DNA of 64,000 nt from Gammaproteobacteria bacterium (GCA_030066085.1 JASJCI010000033.1:1-64000); one strand, 5' to 3'. Shown: positions 26,062 through 35,717, numbered from the stretch's first letter. Translations and numbers: made by a program. Notes: a model not told the origin generated them from the letters alone.

Positions 26062-26889
26062 TCAGGCCGGGGCCAGCCCGCTGCGCCCGTAAACCGTTCG
26101 GTTAACCTCGGGATCACCGCGAATCCCGGGTTCTTCCTCGTACACGAAAACCGCCATCATGCGCAGCCTGTCGCCGGTGACCGTCGATACGCGGTGCAGC
26201 GAGTTGCAGCCGCGGAACAGGGTCAGCTCGCCCGCTGCGCGAGACACCACCCGCACCCGTTCGCGCCCGCCGCCGAGCACCTCCTGCATGTAGCCGATGT
26301 CCTCGTCGTCCGGACCACGGCGCGTATTCGGTGCCAGTTCGAAACGACCGCCACGCTCGGCGGACTGCAGCATCAGCGTCATCGTAAAGGCATTGGTCGA
26401 ATCGTAGTGCCAGGCCGACTGGTCGCCGTCACCGTAGCAGATCACGTTGACCGGCTGCAGCGGATCCTCGTTCGGATAGAGCGCGTCGACCCCGACGATG
26501 GCTGCCACCAGCTGACGAAACGGGGTCCAGTAATAAAGCCGCTTCAGCGCCGACGAGCCGTCGATGAGATCGGCCGCGATCATGTCGTAGCTGGCGTAGT
26601 TCATGATATTGCGCGGATGATCGCTGGCGTAGTCACCGTCACCCTGGCGCTGCAGGTAACAGTTGCGCCTGGATTCGGCGCGATTGGCGCGCGCCAGCAG
26701 CGGCAAGGTTTCCCGTACCAGTTGCGCCACCGCGTCCGCGCGCAGAAAGCCCGGCAGCGAACAGTACTGGTCGCGATCGAGGCGCTCGCGACAGCTGTCG
26801 ATCAGGTCATGCAGGCGCATGGGATCCGTCGAGTCGAGGTGGTAACGATCGAAATCGATCGGCGGCAGATCCGGATTCGCAGCTGTCAT
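26062..26889 (-). CDS. 2-Oxoglutarate/Fe(II)-dependent oxygenase
   Basis: 275 residues with a double-stranded-helix core: His161-x-Asp163 (AWHYDSTNAF) and His232 (NSLHRVSTV), followed by Arg241 for 2-oxoglutarate. The N-terminal part (SCRERLDRDQYCSLPGFL) and VNVICYGDGDQSAWHYDS resemble the ArpA/HalD-like oxygenases, some of which act on free amino acids. It is divergent from the FAD amine oxidase at 27122 with a 232-bp gap, suggesting a shared pathway. Substrate unknown. Confidence 0.8.
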   Translation of the reverse strand: MTAANPDLPPIDFDRYHLDSTDPMRLHDLIDSCRERLDRDQYCSLPGFLRADAVAQLVRETLPLLARANRAESRRNCYLQRQGDGDYASDHPRNIMNYASYDMIAADLIDGSSALKRLYYWTPFRQLVAAIVGVDALYPNEDPLQPVNVICYGDGDQSAWHYDSTNAFTMTLMLQSAERGGRFELAPNTRRGPDDEDIGYMQEVLGGGRERVRVVSRAAGELTLFRGCNSLHRVSTVTGDRLRMMAVFVYEEEPGIRGDPEVNRTVYGRSGLAPA

Positions 26890-27064
26890 CGGCTAAATCC
26901 GTCCGCAACTTCTGGCAGATGCGCTGGCCCGGAGAGACGACGCCGAACTGATTCCCCGCGAGTCACCCATGAACCTCCGACAGCGGATATGTCACGAAAA
27001 TCGTCTGTCATGGCGACAGATACTGCGGGAATTTGCCACTAATGCAAGGGTTCGTCCGGTTTTG

Positions 27065-27092
27065 TTGACAGTGTCGCTTTACCCTCAATACA
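27065..27092 (+). promoter_or_regulatory. Candidate sigma-70 promoter for the amine oxidase gene
   Basis: A consensus TTGACA at 27065-27070 and AATACA at 27087-27092 with a 16-base spacer, 30 bases before the start. The -10 match is weak. Confidence 0.42.
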
Positions 27093-27121
27093 CTGAATTC
27101 CGGAGTTTGTAGATATTCGTT

Positions 27122-28477
27122 ATGTCGGGTCCCGGTCATCAGTCGCAGAAAAATGCCGTCATCGGTCGCGGCGCGCAGGACGAAATCGCGCCATGGTCGC
27201 CGACTCCAGGCCGCAGCCGTGACGTGGATATCGTGGTGGTCGGAGCCGGTATTGCCGGGCTTGCGGCGACCCGGTCACTGCGACAGCGCGGACGCAGTGT
27301 TCGGTTGCTGGAGGCGAGCGCGCGGATCGGCGGTCGCGTGGTAACCGACACGGAGACCTTTGGCCTGCCCTTCGACCGGGGTGCCCACTGGCTGCACAAC
27401 CGGGCCGCCAATCCGCTAGTGGCATGGGGTCGCGAACAGGGTTTCGATATTTACCCGGTAGAGGGACACGAAATCCTCTACGTCGGCGATCGGGTGGCCA
27501 GTAGCGCGGAAACCAACGCCTTCGAGCGTGCCTACCGGGCAGCGATCCGGGCCATTGGCAAGGCGGGTAAACGGGGCCACGACGTCTGTCCGGCCGAAGT
27601 GGTTGCCGATGCCGGTGAATGGAGCGCAACGGTACACCAGGCCATCGGGCCCTTCGAAATGGCCAAGGACTTCGACCGGTTTTCGTGCCAGGACTGGTGG
27701 GAGCAGGAGGATGGCGACGACGCAATTTGCCGGCAGGGCTACGGCAGCCTGGTAGCACGGCTGGCGCAGGGCGTAGAGGTCGAGCTCGACACACCGGTCA
27801 ATCGTATCGACTGGAGCGGCGATGGCGTGAGGGTGCACAGCCAACGCGGCAGTATCCGTGCCGCCTGTTGCATCGTCACCGTATCCACCGGCGTCCTGGC
27901 GGCGAACGGGATCCGCTTCGATCCTGCCCTGCCCGCCCGGCAACAGGAAGCCTTCAACCGGGTCTCGATGGGCATCTACAACCACCTGGCACTGCAATTT
28001 TCGCAGAACTTTTTCGGCATCGGCGCGGACGGCTACCTGACCTATCAAATTCCGAACGGTCCCGCCAAATCGCCAGCGGGCATGGGCATGCTGGTCAACC
28101 AGGGTGGCAGTAACCTGTCATTCGGCGATGTCGGCGGAGAGTTTGCGCGGGAACTGGAAAGCGAGGGCGTCGACGGCGGCATTCATTTTGCACTGGGTGA
28201 ATTGCGCAAGATTTTCGGCAGCGATGTCGACCGGTATTTTATCAGGGGTGATGCAACCCGCTGGGGCAGCGATCCGCATTATCACGGTGCTTATGCCTCG
28301 GCCGAACCGGGTGCCTGGCATCAGCGCAGAGTATTACGTAAACCGGTCGCTGATCGTATTTACTTTGCCGGTGAGGCCTGCGACCGCTACGAATGGTCGA
28401 CGGTGCATGGCGCTTATCGCAGCGGCAGAAAAACCGCCAAGCGCGTACACAAATGCCTCACCCCGGCGCGGGACTGA
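27122..28477 (+). CDS. FAD-dependent amine oxidase (monoamine/polyamine oxidase-like)
   Basis: 451 residues. The dinucleotide-binding motif VVVGAGIAGLAATRSLRQRG and the family signature LLEASARIGGRVVTD lie at about 37-75, with PFDRGAHWLH shortly after. The C-terminal flavin-contact region is IYFAGEACDRYEWSTVHGAYRSG. Such enzymes oxidise primary, secondary or polyamine nitrogens to imines with release of hydrogen peroxide. The first 33 residues are not conserved in the family, so the true start may be later, but no better start with a ribosome site was found. Confidence 0.85.
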   Translation: MSGPGHQSQKNAVIGRGAQDEIAPWSPTPGRSRDVDIVVVGAGIAGLAATRSLRQRGRSVRLLEASARIGGRVVTDTETFGLPFDRGAHWLHNRAANPLVAWGREQGFDIYPVEGHEILYVGDRVASSAETNAFERAYRAAIRAIGKAGKRGHDVCPAEVVADAGEWSATVHQAIGPFEMAKDFDRFSCQDWWEQEDGDDAICRQGYGSLVARLAQGVEVELDTPVNRIDWSGDGVRVHSQRGSIRAACCIVTVSTGVLAANGIRFDPALPARQQEAFNRVSMGIYNHLALQFSQNFFGIGADGYLTYQIPNGPAKSPAGMGMLVNQGGSNLSFGDVGGEFARELESEGVDGGIHFALGELRKIFGSDVDRYFIRGDATRWGSDPHYHGAYASAEPGAWHQRRVLRKPVADRIYFAGEACDRYEWSTVHGAYRSGRKTAKRVHKCLTPARD

Positions 28478-28510
28478 CCGCTGCCGCTGGCCGAGGAGGA
28501 CAAGCGCCGG

Positions 28511-28918
28511 TCAGTACAGCGGAAACTCGAGGCCGATAACGGCAGCTTCCTGGGTCATGGTCAGCTTGAGCACGCCCAGCTGCGCGGACAGGCCCAGCAT
28601 GGGCAACATGCCGGCTTTGTAGCCCATGGCAACCCCGTAGGAGTAGCTCAGGACCTTGTTGATCGGGTAGCTGCGCGCAAAGAAGAACGACGGGTCGTCT
28701 TCCGAGTTCGTGTAGGCTCCGAAAACACTGTGGTTGTGCACGAGATAAAGCCCGTTGTGCGTGCTGTTGAAGTCTTCGTTATCACGATAGTGCACCGATT
28801 CGTTCAGCGTGCCGAGGCGGTAATGGTCGCTGGCGACGGCATCGTTGGCGATGACGGAGACGACCCAGAGGGAAAAACCGGCCAGCAAGCCGGCTGCCAG
28901 GATTGATCGATTCATCAT
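28511..28918 (-). CDS. Exported protein of unknown function
   Basis: 135 residues with a signal peptide (about 1-29, cut near AVA-SDH). Alternating hydrophobic strands (SVFGAYTNS, YGVAMGYKAG, SAQLGVLKLTM) and a terminal aromatic residue suggest a small outer-membrane or periplasmic beta protein. I do not recognise the family. It converges with the amine oxidase gene. Confidence 0.62.
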   Translation of the reverse strand: MMNRSILAAGLLAGFSLWVVSVIANDAVASDHYRLGTLNESVHYRDNEDFNSTHNGLYLVHNHSVFGAYTNSEDDPSFFFARSYPINKVLSYSYGVAMGYKAGMLPMLGLSAQLGVLKLTMTQEAAVIGLEFPLY

Positions 28919-29328
28919 TTCGCGGTCGCTCTGTTACGGAATTGCCCGGGTTATCGGCACCAGCTGCGACAACTTGACAAAACCGATAACTCGGCGAATC
29001 AGGCCGCCTTTCCCGTGCTGAGCCAGGCAACGGATTCGAAAGGACTGGCCCTGCAGGATCCATGGCGAACGATATCCTGGCCGCGGCAGTACGATCCCTG
29101 CCGGGGATCGCCGGGCGCAGCCGTTGCGGGGCCGTCGCGCCCGGTTGTTTTTAGCCCGCCGTCTGCCCGCAACAGCCGCGCGCCGCGCTGGCCGAAACCG
29201 CCCGGGGACAGTCGATTTTCGCGATCGGCCGCGTGGCGTTATACTGGCAGCGGCGCATCGTCTGCCGACAACGCGGCAACTCGATGCGAATCCATTGAAG
29301 CCAGGCAGTTCGGGAGGTGCATACCGCC
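28919..29328. other. Intergenic region with a candidate promoter
   Basis: 410 bp with no gene I can support. It holds the promoters of two divergent exported-protein genes. On the plus strand TATACT at 29240-29245 is a fair -10 box for the gene at 29329; its -35 is unclear. Confidence 0.5.
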
Positions 29329-30042
29329 ATGAAACCGTTCAACAAACTGCTGCTCGTCATCGCCGGCGCCTGCGCCCTGCCGGCGACAGCGGCCGAGGTC
29401 AAATCGGTCAGCATCGGCAATTCCGACGTTTTCTACGAGTACGAAACTACCGAGTCCGACGTCGCCATCCTGACCCTCAACGCGCTGGTCAGCGAAACCA
29501 ACAATTCGCTGCGCGGGTTGAAAAACACGGATCGGCGGCGCCTGGGTAAACTCGGGCAGCTGATCTACCAGTGCAAGCTGATGCTGTACAAGCCGGCTGA
29601 CGGCAAACAGGCCATCGACACCGACGGGCCGATGCTGATTTCGAAAAACTACAGCCTTTACAGCGGCGTCGACCAGCGCCTGGCGCCGAACGAACGCATG
29701 GGTATCCGCGTCGAGGCGCTGCGCGATGTCGACGAAGCCAGCCTGTTTTCCGCTTCGCTCGGTAGCCGTGAACCGCTGGCGGCGCGCTGGGACTTACCCG
29801 CGGTGGCGGGTGCCGGCGACCTGCGCCAGATCGACGTAAGCCTGCTGCAGCAGGATGACATCGTCGCTACTTCGCAGAGCGTCGATATCGTCGTGCGCTT
29901 TCCGGTGTTCCAGCTCGAAAAGCCGGTGCGCGAATGGTCCTACAACTTCGATTTGCGCGACTTCAGGCAGGCAGTGCGGCATATCGACGAAAACTGCACG
30001 CCCGCCAGGATGGTGGAGTTGATCGGTAACAGCAGCGGTTAG
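29329..30042 (+). CDS. Periplasmic protein of unknown function
   Basis: 237 residues beginning MKPFNKLLLVIAGACALPATAAEV, a clear signal peptide cut after ATA-A. The mature part has no known motif; it looks like a mixed alpha/beta secreted domain with two acidic stretches. ATG 29329 is preferred because GGAGG at 29312-29316 lies upstream and it gives a clean signal. Single-gene unit. Confidence 0.65.
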   Translation: MKPFNKLLLVIAGACALPATAAEVKSVSIGNSDVFYEYETTESDVAILTLNALVSETNNSLRGLKNTDRRRLGKLGQLIYQCKLMLYKPADGKQAIDTDGPMLISKNYSLYSGVDQRLAPNERMGIRVEALRDVDEASLFSASLGSREPLAARWDLPAVAGAGDLRQIDVSLLQQDDIVATSQSVDIVVRFPVFQLEKPVREWSYNFDLRDFRQAVRHIDENCTPARMVELIGNSSG

Positions 30043-30090
30043 ACGCGGATTTTCGCGCCCGTGCCGATCAGGCGCAACGTCTGACGCCGC

Positions 30091-30915
30091 TCAGGAGGCG
30101 GCCCGGTGAATACGCGGCGCCGAGCGGATCAGCATGCGCGTGTAGTCCGACTGCGGTGATTCGATGAGCTTTTCGGTCGCCTGTTCCTCGACCAGCTTGC
30201 CCGACTTGAGTACGCCGATGCGGTGCGCCATGACGCGCACCACCGCGAGGTCGTGGGTGATGAACAGGTAAGTCAGGCCGAGATCGCGCTGCAGCTGCTT
30301 GAGCAGGTTCAAAACCTGCGCCTGCACCGACACGTCGAGTGCCGAGGTGGGTTCGTCGCAGACGATGAAGTCGGGCTTCGACGCCAGCGCACGCGCGATC
30401 GAAATGCGCTGCCGCTGGCCACCCGAAAACTCGTGCGGAAAACGCCGCGCGTCCGACGCCGACAGGCCGACCTGCTCGAGCAGCTCGTGCACGCGCGCCT
30501 GCTCGGCTTGCGGGCCATCGACGAGACGGAATACGCGCAGCGGTTCGGCGAGGATACTGCCAACCCGCCAGCGCGGGTTTAGCGACGCGTAGGGCGACTG
30601 GAACACCATCTGCAGGCGCTGACGAATACGCCGCTGCTCGGCCACCGACAGGCTGCCGTCGTGCAGGTCCTGGCCATCGATCAGGACCCGGCCGCCGGTC
30701 GGCGTCAGCAGTCCCACGGCCATGCGCGCGATGGTCGACTTGCCGGAACCGCTTTCACCCACCAGCGCATAGGTCTTGCCGCGTTCGATGCCGAAGGAAA
30801 CATCGTCGACCGCGTCGAGAAACTTTTTCGGCCGGCGATAAATCATGCGCGCCAGCCAGGGCTCCGACAGGTCGAAACGCTGGTTCAGGTGTTCGATGCG
30901 AATGAACTCATCCAT
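30091..30915 (-). CDS. Oligopeptide/dipeptide-class ABC importer ATPase (DppF/OppF-like)
   Basis: 274 residues. Walker A GESGSGKST, Q-loop MVFQSPYASLNPRW, signature FSGGQRQRISIARALA, Walker B FIVCDEPTSALD and switch LFITHDLAVV. The N-terminal FLDAVDDVSFGIERG opening is typical of the F subunit, but the C-terminal Cys-rich 4Fe-4S region seen in some OppF proteins is missing (the protein ends soon after YTRMLIRSAPRIH). It overlaps the DppD-like gene by eight bases and is the last gene of the transporter operon. Confidence 0.9.
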   Translation of the reverse strand: MDEFIRIEHLNQRFDLSEPWLARMIYRRPKKFLDAVDDVSFGIERGKTYALVGESGSGKSTIARMAVGLLTPTGGRVLIDGQDLHDGSLSVAEQRRIRQRLQMVFQSPYASLNPRWRVGSILAEPLRVFRLVDGPQAEQARVHELLEQVGLSASDARRFPHEFSGGQRQRISIARALASKPDFIVCDEPTSALDVSVQAQVLNLLKQLQRDLGLTYLFITHDLAVVRVMAHRIGVLKSGKLVEEQATEKLIESPQSDYTRMLIRSAPRIHRAAS

Positions 30916-31867
30916 CGGCGTACAACCAGCAGGCGACTCGCTCCTGCAGTAAATCCGGGCGCTGCTCGACGCAGCGATCCTGCGCGTGTTCGCAACGCGG
31001 GTGAAAAGCGCAGCCGGTCGGCAGCGCGTCGAGACGCGGCATGGCGCCCTCGATCTGGAACAGCTCGGTATCGATATTGCCGAGTTCCACCGATGGCGTC
31101 GACGCGATCAGCCCACGGGTATAGGGATGCTCCGGCTGATGCAGCACCTTTTCCGTCGGGCCGATTTCGGCCAGGCGCCCGGCGTAGAGCACCGCGACCC
31201 GATCGGTGGTCTCGGCGATGACACCCATGTCGTGGGTAATCAGGATGACCGATGCATTGCGTTCGCGGCAGAGTTTTTTCAGCAGCTCGAGCACCTGCGC
31301 CTGCACCGACACGTCGAGCGCGGTGGTCGGTTCGTCGGCGATGATCAGTTCCGGTTCCGCCGACAGCGCCAGTGCAATCACCACCCGCTGGCGCATGCCG
31401 CCGGAAAACTCGTGCGGGTAGGCGTTGAAACGGGCCGGGTCGATGCCGACTTCTTCGAGACCGGCCATGGCCTTGCGTTTTGCCTCTTCCTGGCTCACCG
31501 GCAGATGCATCTGGATGGTTTCGATCAGCTGGTCACCGATCGTGCGCAGCGGGTTGAGACTGGTCAGCGGATCCTGGAACACCATGCTGATGCGGCGTCC
31601 GCGAATCTTCGTGAAGGCGCGCATGTCGAGCTGATCGATACGCTGGTCCTCGAGCCAGATTTCACCCTGCTCGACGTAACCGGGCGGATCGATCAGGCCG
31701 ATGATGGCCGCGCCGGTCATCGACTTGCCGGCACCGGACTCGCCGACAAAACCGAGTATCTCGCCCTTTTTAACCTCGAAGGACACGTCGTCGATCGCCA
31801 CCAGCTCGCCGTGACGGTGCGGAAACACGACCCGCAGGTTCTGCACGCGCAGAATCGACTCGCTCAT
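30908..31867 (-). CDS. Oligopeptide/dipeptide-class ABC importer ATPase (DppD/OppD-like)
   Basis: 319 residues. Walker A GESGAGKSM, signature FSGGMRQRVVIALAL, Walker B LIIADEPTTALDV, switch LITHDMGV. The C-terminal oligo_HPY tail contains GCAFHPRCEHAQDRC, the Cys pattern that binds an iron-sulfur cluster in this subfamily. The ATG at 31867 overlaps the DppC-like stop (ATGA), which supports this start over the longer reading. Pairs with the DppF-like ATPase. Confidence 0.92.
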   Translation of the reverse strand: MSESILRVQNLRVVFPHRHGELVAIDDVSFEVKKGEILGFVGESGAGKSMTGAAIIGLIDPPGYVEQGEIWLEDQRIDQLDMRAFTKIRGRRISMVFQDPLTSLNPLRTIGDQLIETIQMHLPVSQEEAKRKAMAGLEEVGIDPARFNAYPHEFSGGMRQRVVIALALSAEPELIIADEPTTALDVSVQAQVLELLKKLCRERNASVILITHDMGVIAETTDRVAVLYAGRLAEIGPTEKVLHQPEHPYTRGLIASTPSVELGNIDTELFQIEGAMPRLDALPTGCAFHPRCEHAQDRCVEQRPDLLQERVACWLYADG

Positions 31868-32790
31868 TTGAGCCTCGGGTTCAGCGTATCGCGCAGCCAG
31901 TCGCCGAGCAGGTTGACCGACAGCGCCAGCGCCAGCAGGGTCACCGCCGGGAACAGCAGGATCCACCATTCACCGGAGAACAGGAAATCCTGGCCGATGC
32001 GGATCAGCGTGCCGAGACTGGGCTCGGTCGGCGGCGCGCCGACGCCGAGGAACGACAGGGTCGCCTCGGCGATGATTGCGAGCGCAAGGGTGATAGTCGC
32101 AATAACCAGTACCGGCGACAGCACGTTGGGCAGGATGTGGCGGACCATGATCTGGCTGCTGCCGAGACCGATCAGGCGCGCGGCCTGCACGTATTCCTTT
32201 TCTTTCTCGACCATCGTGGTACCCCGCACGGTGCGCGCGAACGGCACCCATTCCGACAGGCCGATGGCGACGATCAGCACGGTAATCGCGAGCTCGTCGC
32301 GCAGGTCGGGCGGCAGCAGGCCGCGCGCGACGCCGAAGATCAGCACCGCGATCAGGATCGACGGGAAGGTCACCTGGATATCGGCGATACGCATGATCAC
32401 CGCGTCGACCCAGCCGCCGCGGTAACCCGCCAGCAGGCCCAGGCTGACGCCAATGAACATCGCCAGGATGACCGCGGTGAGACCGACGAACAGCGATACG
32501 CGCAGGCCGTAAATGATCGCGGATAACAAATCGCGACCCTGGTCGTCGGTGCCGAGCAGGAAGGTTTCGCCGGTGAACGCATTGGGCTCCATTGGCGGCG
32601 TAAAGCCGTTCATCAGGTTCAGCGAACCCGGATCGAACGGATTGGTTGGCGCCACCAGGTCGGCCAGGATCGCCATCAGGATCAGGGTGACGACGATGAC
32701 AAACGACACGATCGTGACCGGCGAGCGTTTGAAGTCGTAGAAGAAGTCGCTCGCGAGAAATCGCTGCCAGGCGCTCTTTTCGCCGTTCAT
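31864..32790 (-). CDS. Dipeptide-class ABC importer permease (DppC-like)
   Basis: 308 residues with six spans. The N-terminal oppC region (DFKRSPVTIVSFVIVV) is followed by the transport domain with the EAA-type loop EYVQAARLIGLGSSQIMVRHILPN, where the ATPase docks. TDDQGRDLLSAIIYGLR is a DppC signature. ATG 32790 overlaps the DppB-like stop by four bases. Confidence 0.92.
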   Translation of the reverse strand: MNGEKSAWQRFLASDFFYDFKRSPVTIVSFVIVVTLILMAILADLVAPTNPFDPGSLNLMNGFTPPMEPNAFTGETFLLGTDDQGRDLLSAIIYGLRVSLFVGLTAVILAMFIGVSLGLLAGYRGGWVDAVIMRIADIQVTFPSILIAVLIFGVARGLLPPDLRDELAITVLIVAIGLSEWVPFARTVRGTTMVEKEKEYVQAARLIGLGSSQIMVRHILPNVLSPVLVIATITLALAIIAEATLSFLGVGAPPTEPSLGTLIRIGQDFLFSGEWWILLFPAVTLLALALSVNLLGDWLRDTLNPRLK

Positions 32791-33773
32791 GTCGCTTTGC
32801 GCCGGAGCTGGCCGTCGCGGATGCGCGGGTCGATCGCGAGATAGAGCAGGTCGACGATCAGGTTGATGACGACGAACACGGTGCCAACCAGCAGCAGGTA
32901 GGCTGACATCACCGGGATATCGACGAAAAATACCGCGTTGACGAACAGCAGGCCGACGCCGGGCCACTGGAACACGGTCTCGGTGATGATCGCGAACGCG
33001 ACGATCGCGCCGAGCTGCAGGCCGGCGACGGTAATCACCGGTACCAGCGTGTTTTTCAGGGCATGGCCGAAGTAGACCACCCGGTCGGGCAGGCCGCGGG
33101 CGCGCGCGAACCGAATGAAATCCTGGCGCAGCACCTCGAGCATCTCGGCGCGCACCAGGCGCATGATCAGCGTCATCTGGTACAGCCCGAGGGTAATCGC
33201 CGGCAGGATTAGCGACTTGAGACCGCTGGCGGTCAGGAAGCCGGTGCTCCAGAACCCGATCTGCACGGTTTCGCCGCGGCCGAAACTCGGCAGCCAGCCG
33301 AGCTCGACCGCGAACACCCAGATCAGCAACACACCGATCAAAAACGTGGGCAGCGACACGCCGATCAGCGAACTCGACATGATCGTGTGCGCGACGAAAC
33401 CGTCGCGGTAAATGGCGGTGTAGATGCCGAGCAGCGTGCCGACGACGAGCGCAAACAGCGCCGACACCAGGGCCAGCTCGAGGGTCGCCGGCAGGCGTTC
33501 GGCGATCAGGCCCGACACCTGTTCGGCGGTGCGATAGGAAACGCCGAAGTCGCCCTGCAGCGCGTTGGTCACGAAACGCAGGTACTGCACCGGGATCGGG
33601 TCGTCGAGCCCGAGCCGGTCGATCAGCGCCCTGCGGTCGGCCTCGGTGGCTTCCTGGCCGAGCAGGCTTTCGACCGGGTCGCCGATGTAGCGGAATATCG
33701 TGAAGGCGACGAGCGCCACCAGCAGCAGGACCACGATGGCCTGCAACAGACGACGCAGGATGATGAAAAGCAT
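32787..33773 (-). CDS. Dipeptide-class ABC importer permease (DppB-like)
   Basis: 328 residues with six spans; N-terminal MLFIILRRLLQAIVVLLLVALVAF and the conserved DPVESLLGQEATEADRRALIDRLGLD. The EAA-type loop is DFIRFARARGLPDRVVYFGHALKN. It forms the membrane channel with the DppC-like subunit. A 52-base gap containing a strong hairpin separates it from the binding-protein gene. Confidence 0.92.
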   Translation of the reverse strand: MLFIILRRLLQAIVVLLLVALVAFTIFRYIGDPVESLLGQEATEADRRALIDRLGLDDPIPVQYLRFVTNALQGDFGVSYRTAEQVSGLIAERLPATLELALVSALFALVVGTLLGIYTAIYRDGFVAHTIMSSSLIGVSLPTFLIGVLLIWVFAVELGWLPSFGRGETVQIGFWSTGFLTASGLKSLILPAITLGLYQMTLIMRLVRAEMLEVLRQDFIRFARARGLPDRVVYFGHALKNTLVPVITVAGLQLGAIVAFAIITETVFQWPGVGLLFVNAVFFVDIPVMSAYLLLVGTVFVVINLIVDLLYLAIDPRIRDGQLRRKAT

Positions 33774-33790
33774 GGAGTCAGAAACCGCGA

Positions 33791-33810
33791 CCGCGGGGCT
33801 ACCCCCGCGG
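33791..33810 (-). promoter_or_regulatory. Intra-operon stem-loop
   Basis: CCGCGGGG, loop of four, CCCCGCGG, in the 52 bases between the binding-protein and first permease genes. No T run follows, so it is more likely a stabilising or partial-attenuation hairpin that keeps the binding protein in excess, as in other ABC importer operons. Confidence 0.62.
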
Positions 33811-33825
33811 CCTGCGACTCGTTGG

Positions 33826-35409
33826 TTACATCTTCAGGTACTTGAAGTGCGGCTGGTCTTCCGGCTGCACGTCGAACTGGATGCCGTCTTTCATGCCCCA
33901 GTTCAGCACCTGGTTATGCACCGGCAGGTAGATCTGGTCTTCCTGCACCTGCTGCCAGATCTCGGCGATGATCGCATCACGCTTGGCGAGATCGGTCTCC
34001 GACTCGAGCGCGACGATCTTCGGATCGATCTCCGGGTTGCTGTAGCGGGTGCCGTTCCAGGAACCGCGGTTCTCGGTGGTCGAGTGCACCAGGAAGTTGA
34101 AGATATAGTGCGAATCGAAAGTCGGAACACCCCAGCCGAGCATGTAGAAGTCGGTGGTCTTGTTCTTGATCAGCGGAAAGTGCTGCGCCTTCGGCTTCGC
34201 GTCCAGGTTCACCTTGATACCGATCTGGCCGAACATGCCGACCACGGCCTGGCAGATGGCCTCGTCGTTGATGTAGCGGTCGTTCGGGCAGTTCAGCGTG
34301 ACCGAGAAACCGTCACCGTAGCCGGCGGCTTCCATCATCTTCTTCGCCTCGGCCACGTTGACGGACGGAACCTTGTCGAGCTCCGCCGTCCAGCCGTTGA
34401 CGAACGGCGGCATGATGACGTTGGTCGGTGACGACTGGTCGCGCATGACGACCTTCTTGATCGCGTCGCGGTTGATCGCCATGTTCATCGCGCGTCGTAC
34501 GCGCACGTCGGCGAACGGGTTCTTGCCGCTGACGTTGTCGCTCTCGATATCGCTGTCACCGACGTTCATACCGAAAAAGATCACGCGATTCTGCGCGGCG
34601 GTGACCACCTTGAGCCCGGACTGGCCAGCTACCCGACGCAGATCCTGCACCGGTACGTCCTGGATAAAGTCCACCTCACCCGACAGCAGCGCGGCGACGC
34701 GGGTCGCGGCCGACTGGATCGGGGTGTAGACGATCTCCGACACGTCCAGCGGAAATTGACCCACGCCCCAGTAGTTCGGGTTGGCCTTCAGTACCGTCTT
34801 CTGGTCCGGCGTACGGCTGATCAGCACGTAGGCGCCGGTGCCGTTGGTGTTCTGCGACGAGAAAGTCGTCTCGCCCGCGGCCACGTCCTGCGGATCGCCG
34901 GCACCGTTCTTCTCGGTCCAGCCACTGTCCATGATGAACAGGTTGGTCAGGTTGTTGATCAGCAGCGGGTTGGGTCCGTTGGTTTCGAAATCGACGGTGT
35001 GATCGTCAACCATGCGCACGTCCTTGATACTGGTCAGCAGCTCCTTCATCGCCGAGGTCGGTTTCATCGCACGCTTGAAGCTGTAGACCACGTCCTCGGC
35101 GGTAAATGCCGACTGGTCGTGGAACTTGACGCCCTTGCGCAGCTGGAAACGCCACACGTTGGGATTGTCGTCGAGCGCCTTCCAGCTGGTGGCGAGCGCC
35201 GGCGTGATCTGGCCGGCCATGTCGCGATGCAGCAACGGCTCGTAGATCTGGTGTGCCAGGGTATGGGTCGGGCCCTCGTTCTGCGCATGCGGGTCGAGGG
35301 TCAGGGAATCGCCGGAGCGGGCCCAGCGCAGGGTCTCGGCCGATGCCAGGCTCGACACGAGTAATCCCGCGGCTACGCCAATGGCCAGCCTGGTGGTCAG
35401 GGTCTTCAT
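33826..35409 (-). CDS. Extracellular solute-binding protein family 5 (DppA/OppA-like)
   Basis: 527 residues with a signal peptide cut after LASA (residue 24). Family-5 marks are GDSLTLDPHAQNEGPTHTLAHQIYEPLLHRD near the start, WRFQLRKGVKFHD, NPFADVRVRRAMNMAINRDAI and YLPVHNQVLNWG at the end. It captures peptides, nickel, sugars or other ligands in the periplasm for the ABC importer encoded downstream. Ligand cannot be read from sequence. GGAGG lies just upstream of the ATG. No peptidase is adjacent, so a non-peptide ligand should be considered. Confidence 0.92.
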   Translation of the reverse strand: MKTLTTRLAIGVAAGLLVSSLASAETLRWARSGDSLTLDPHAQNEGPTHTLAHQIYEPLLHRDMAGQITPALATSWKALDDNPNVWRFQLRKGVKFHDQSAFTAEDVVYSFKRAMKPTSAMKELLTSIKDVRMVDDHTVDFETNGPNPLLINNLTNLFIMDSGWTEKNGAGDPQDVAAGETTFSSQNTNGTGAYVLISRTPDQKTVLKANPNYWGVGQFPLDVSEIVYTPIQSAATRVAALLSGEVDFIQDVPVQDLRRVAGQSGLKVVTAAQNRVIFFGMNVGDSDIESDNVSGKNPFADVRVRRAMNMAINRDAIKKVVMRDQSSPTNVIMPPFVNGWTAELDKVPSVNVAEAKKMMEAAGYGDGFSVTLNCPNDRYINDEAICQAVVGMFGQIGIKVNLDAKPKAQHFPLIKNKTTDFYMLGWGVPTFDSHYIFNFLVHSTTENRGSWNGTRYSNPEIDPKIVALESETDLAKRDAIIAEIWQQVQEDQIYLPVHNQVLNWGMKDGIQFDVQPEDQPHFKYLKM

Positions 35410-35717
35410 GAGTTACCTCCGATTTTTATCTGGTTATGTCGTTATTTTCCCGTCAGCGTCGATTAGACGCCGGGGGCGGTCAAATTTCAACCGGTGAAAC
35501 CGACCGGCGAGCGGCAAATTGCTTTTTTTGCCGGGCGGACCTCCAACAGGCCCGTTGCTCCCGCATGCGGCCGAATTATGCCGCCGATTGCGCCCGGTTT
35601 CACGCGGAATCTTCAAATTGGCGCAATTTTACCCTCCCGGGCGGTCGCGGCCGTCGACCCCGCGGCCACGGGATGTGCCCGGCGCCATCGACGATTACGG
35701 CCCGCTCCGTTGCCCGG
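35410..35717. other. Intergenic region upstream of the ABC importer
   Basis: 308 bp. It must contain the 3' end of the DMT permease transcript and the promoter of the importer operon, both leftward. A run of seven T near 35522 is the only low-complexity feature. No gene or clear terminator was found. Confidence 0.5.
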
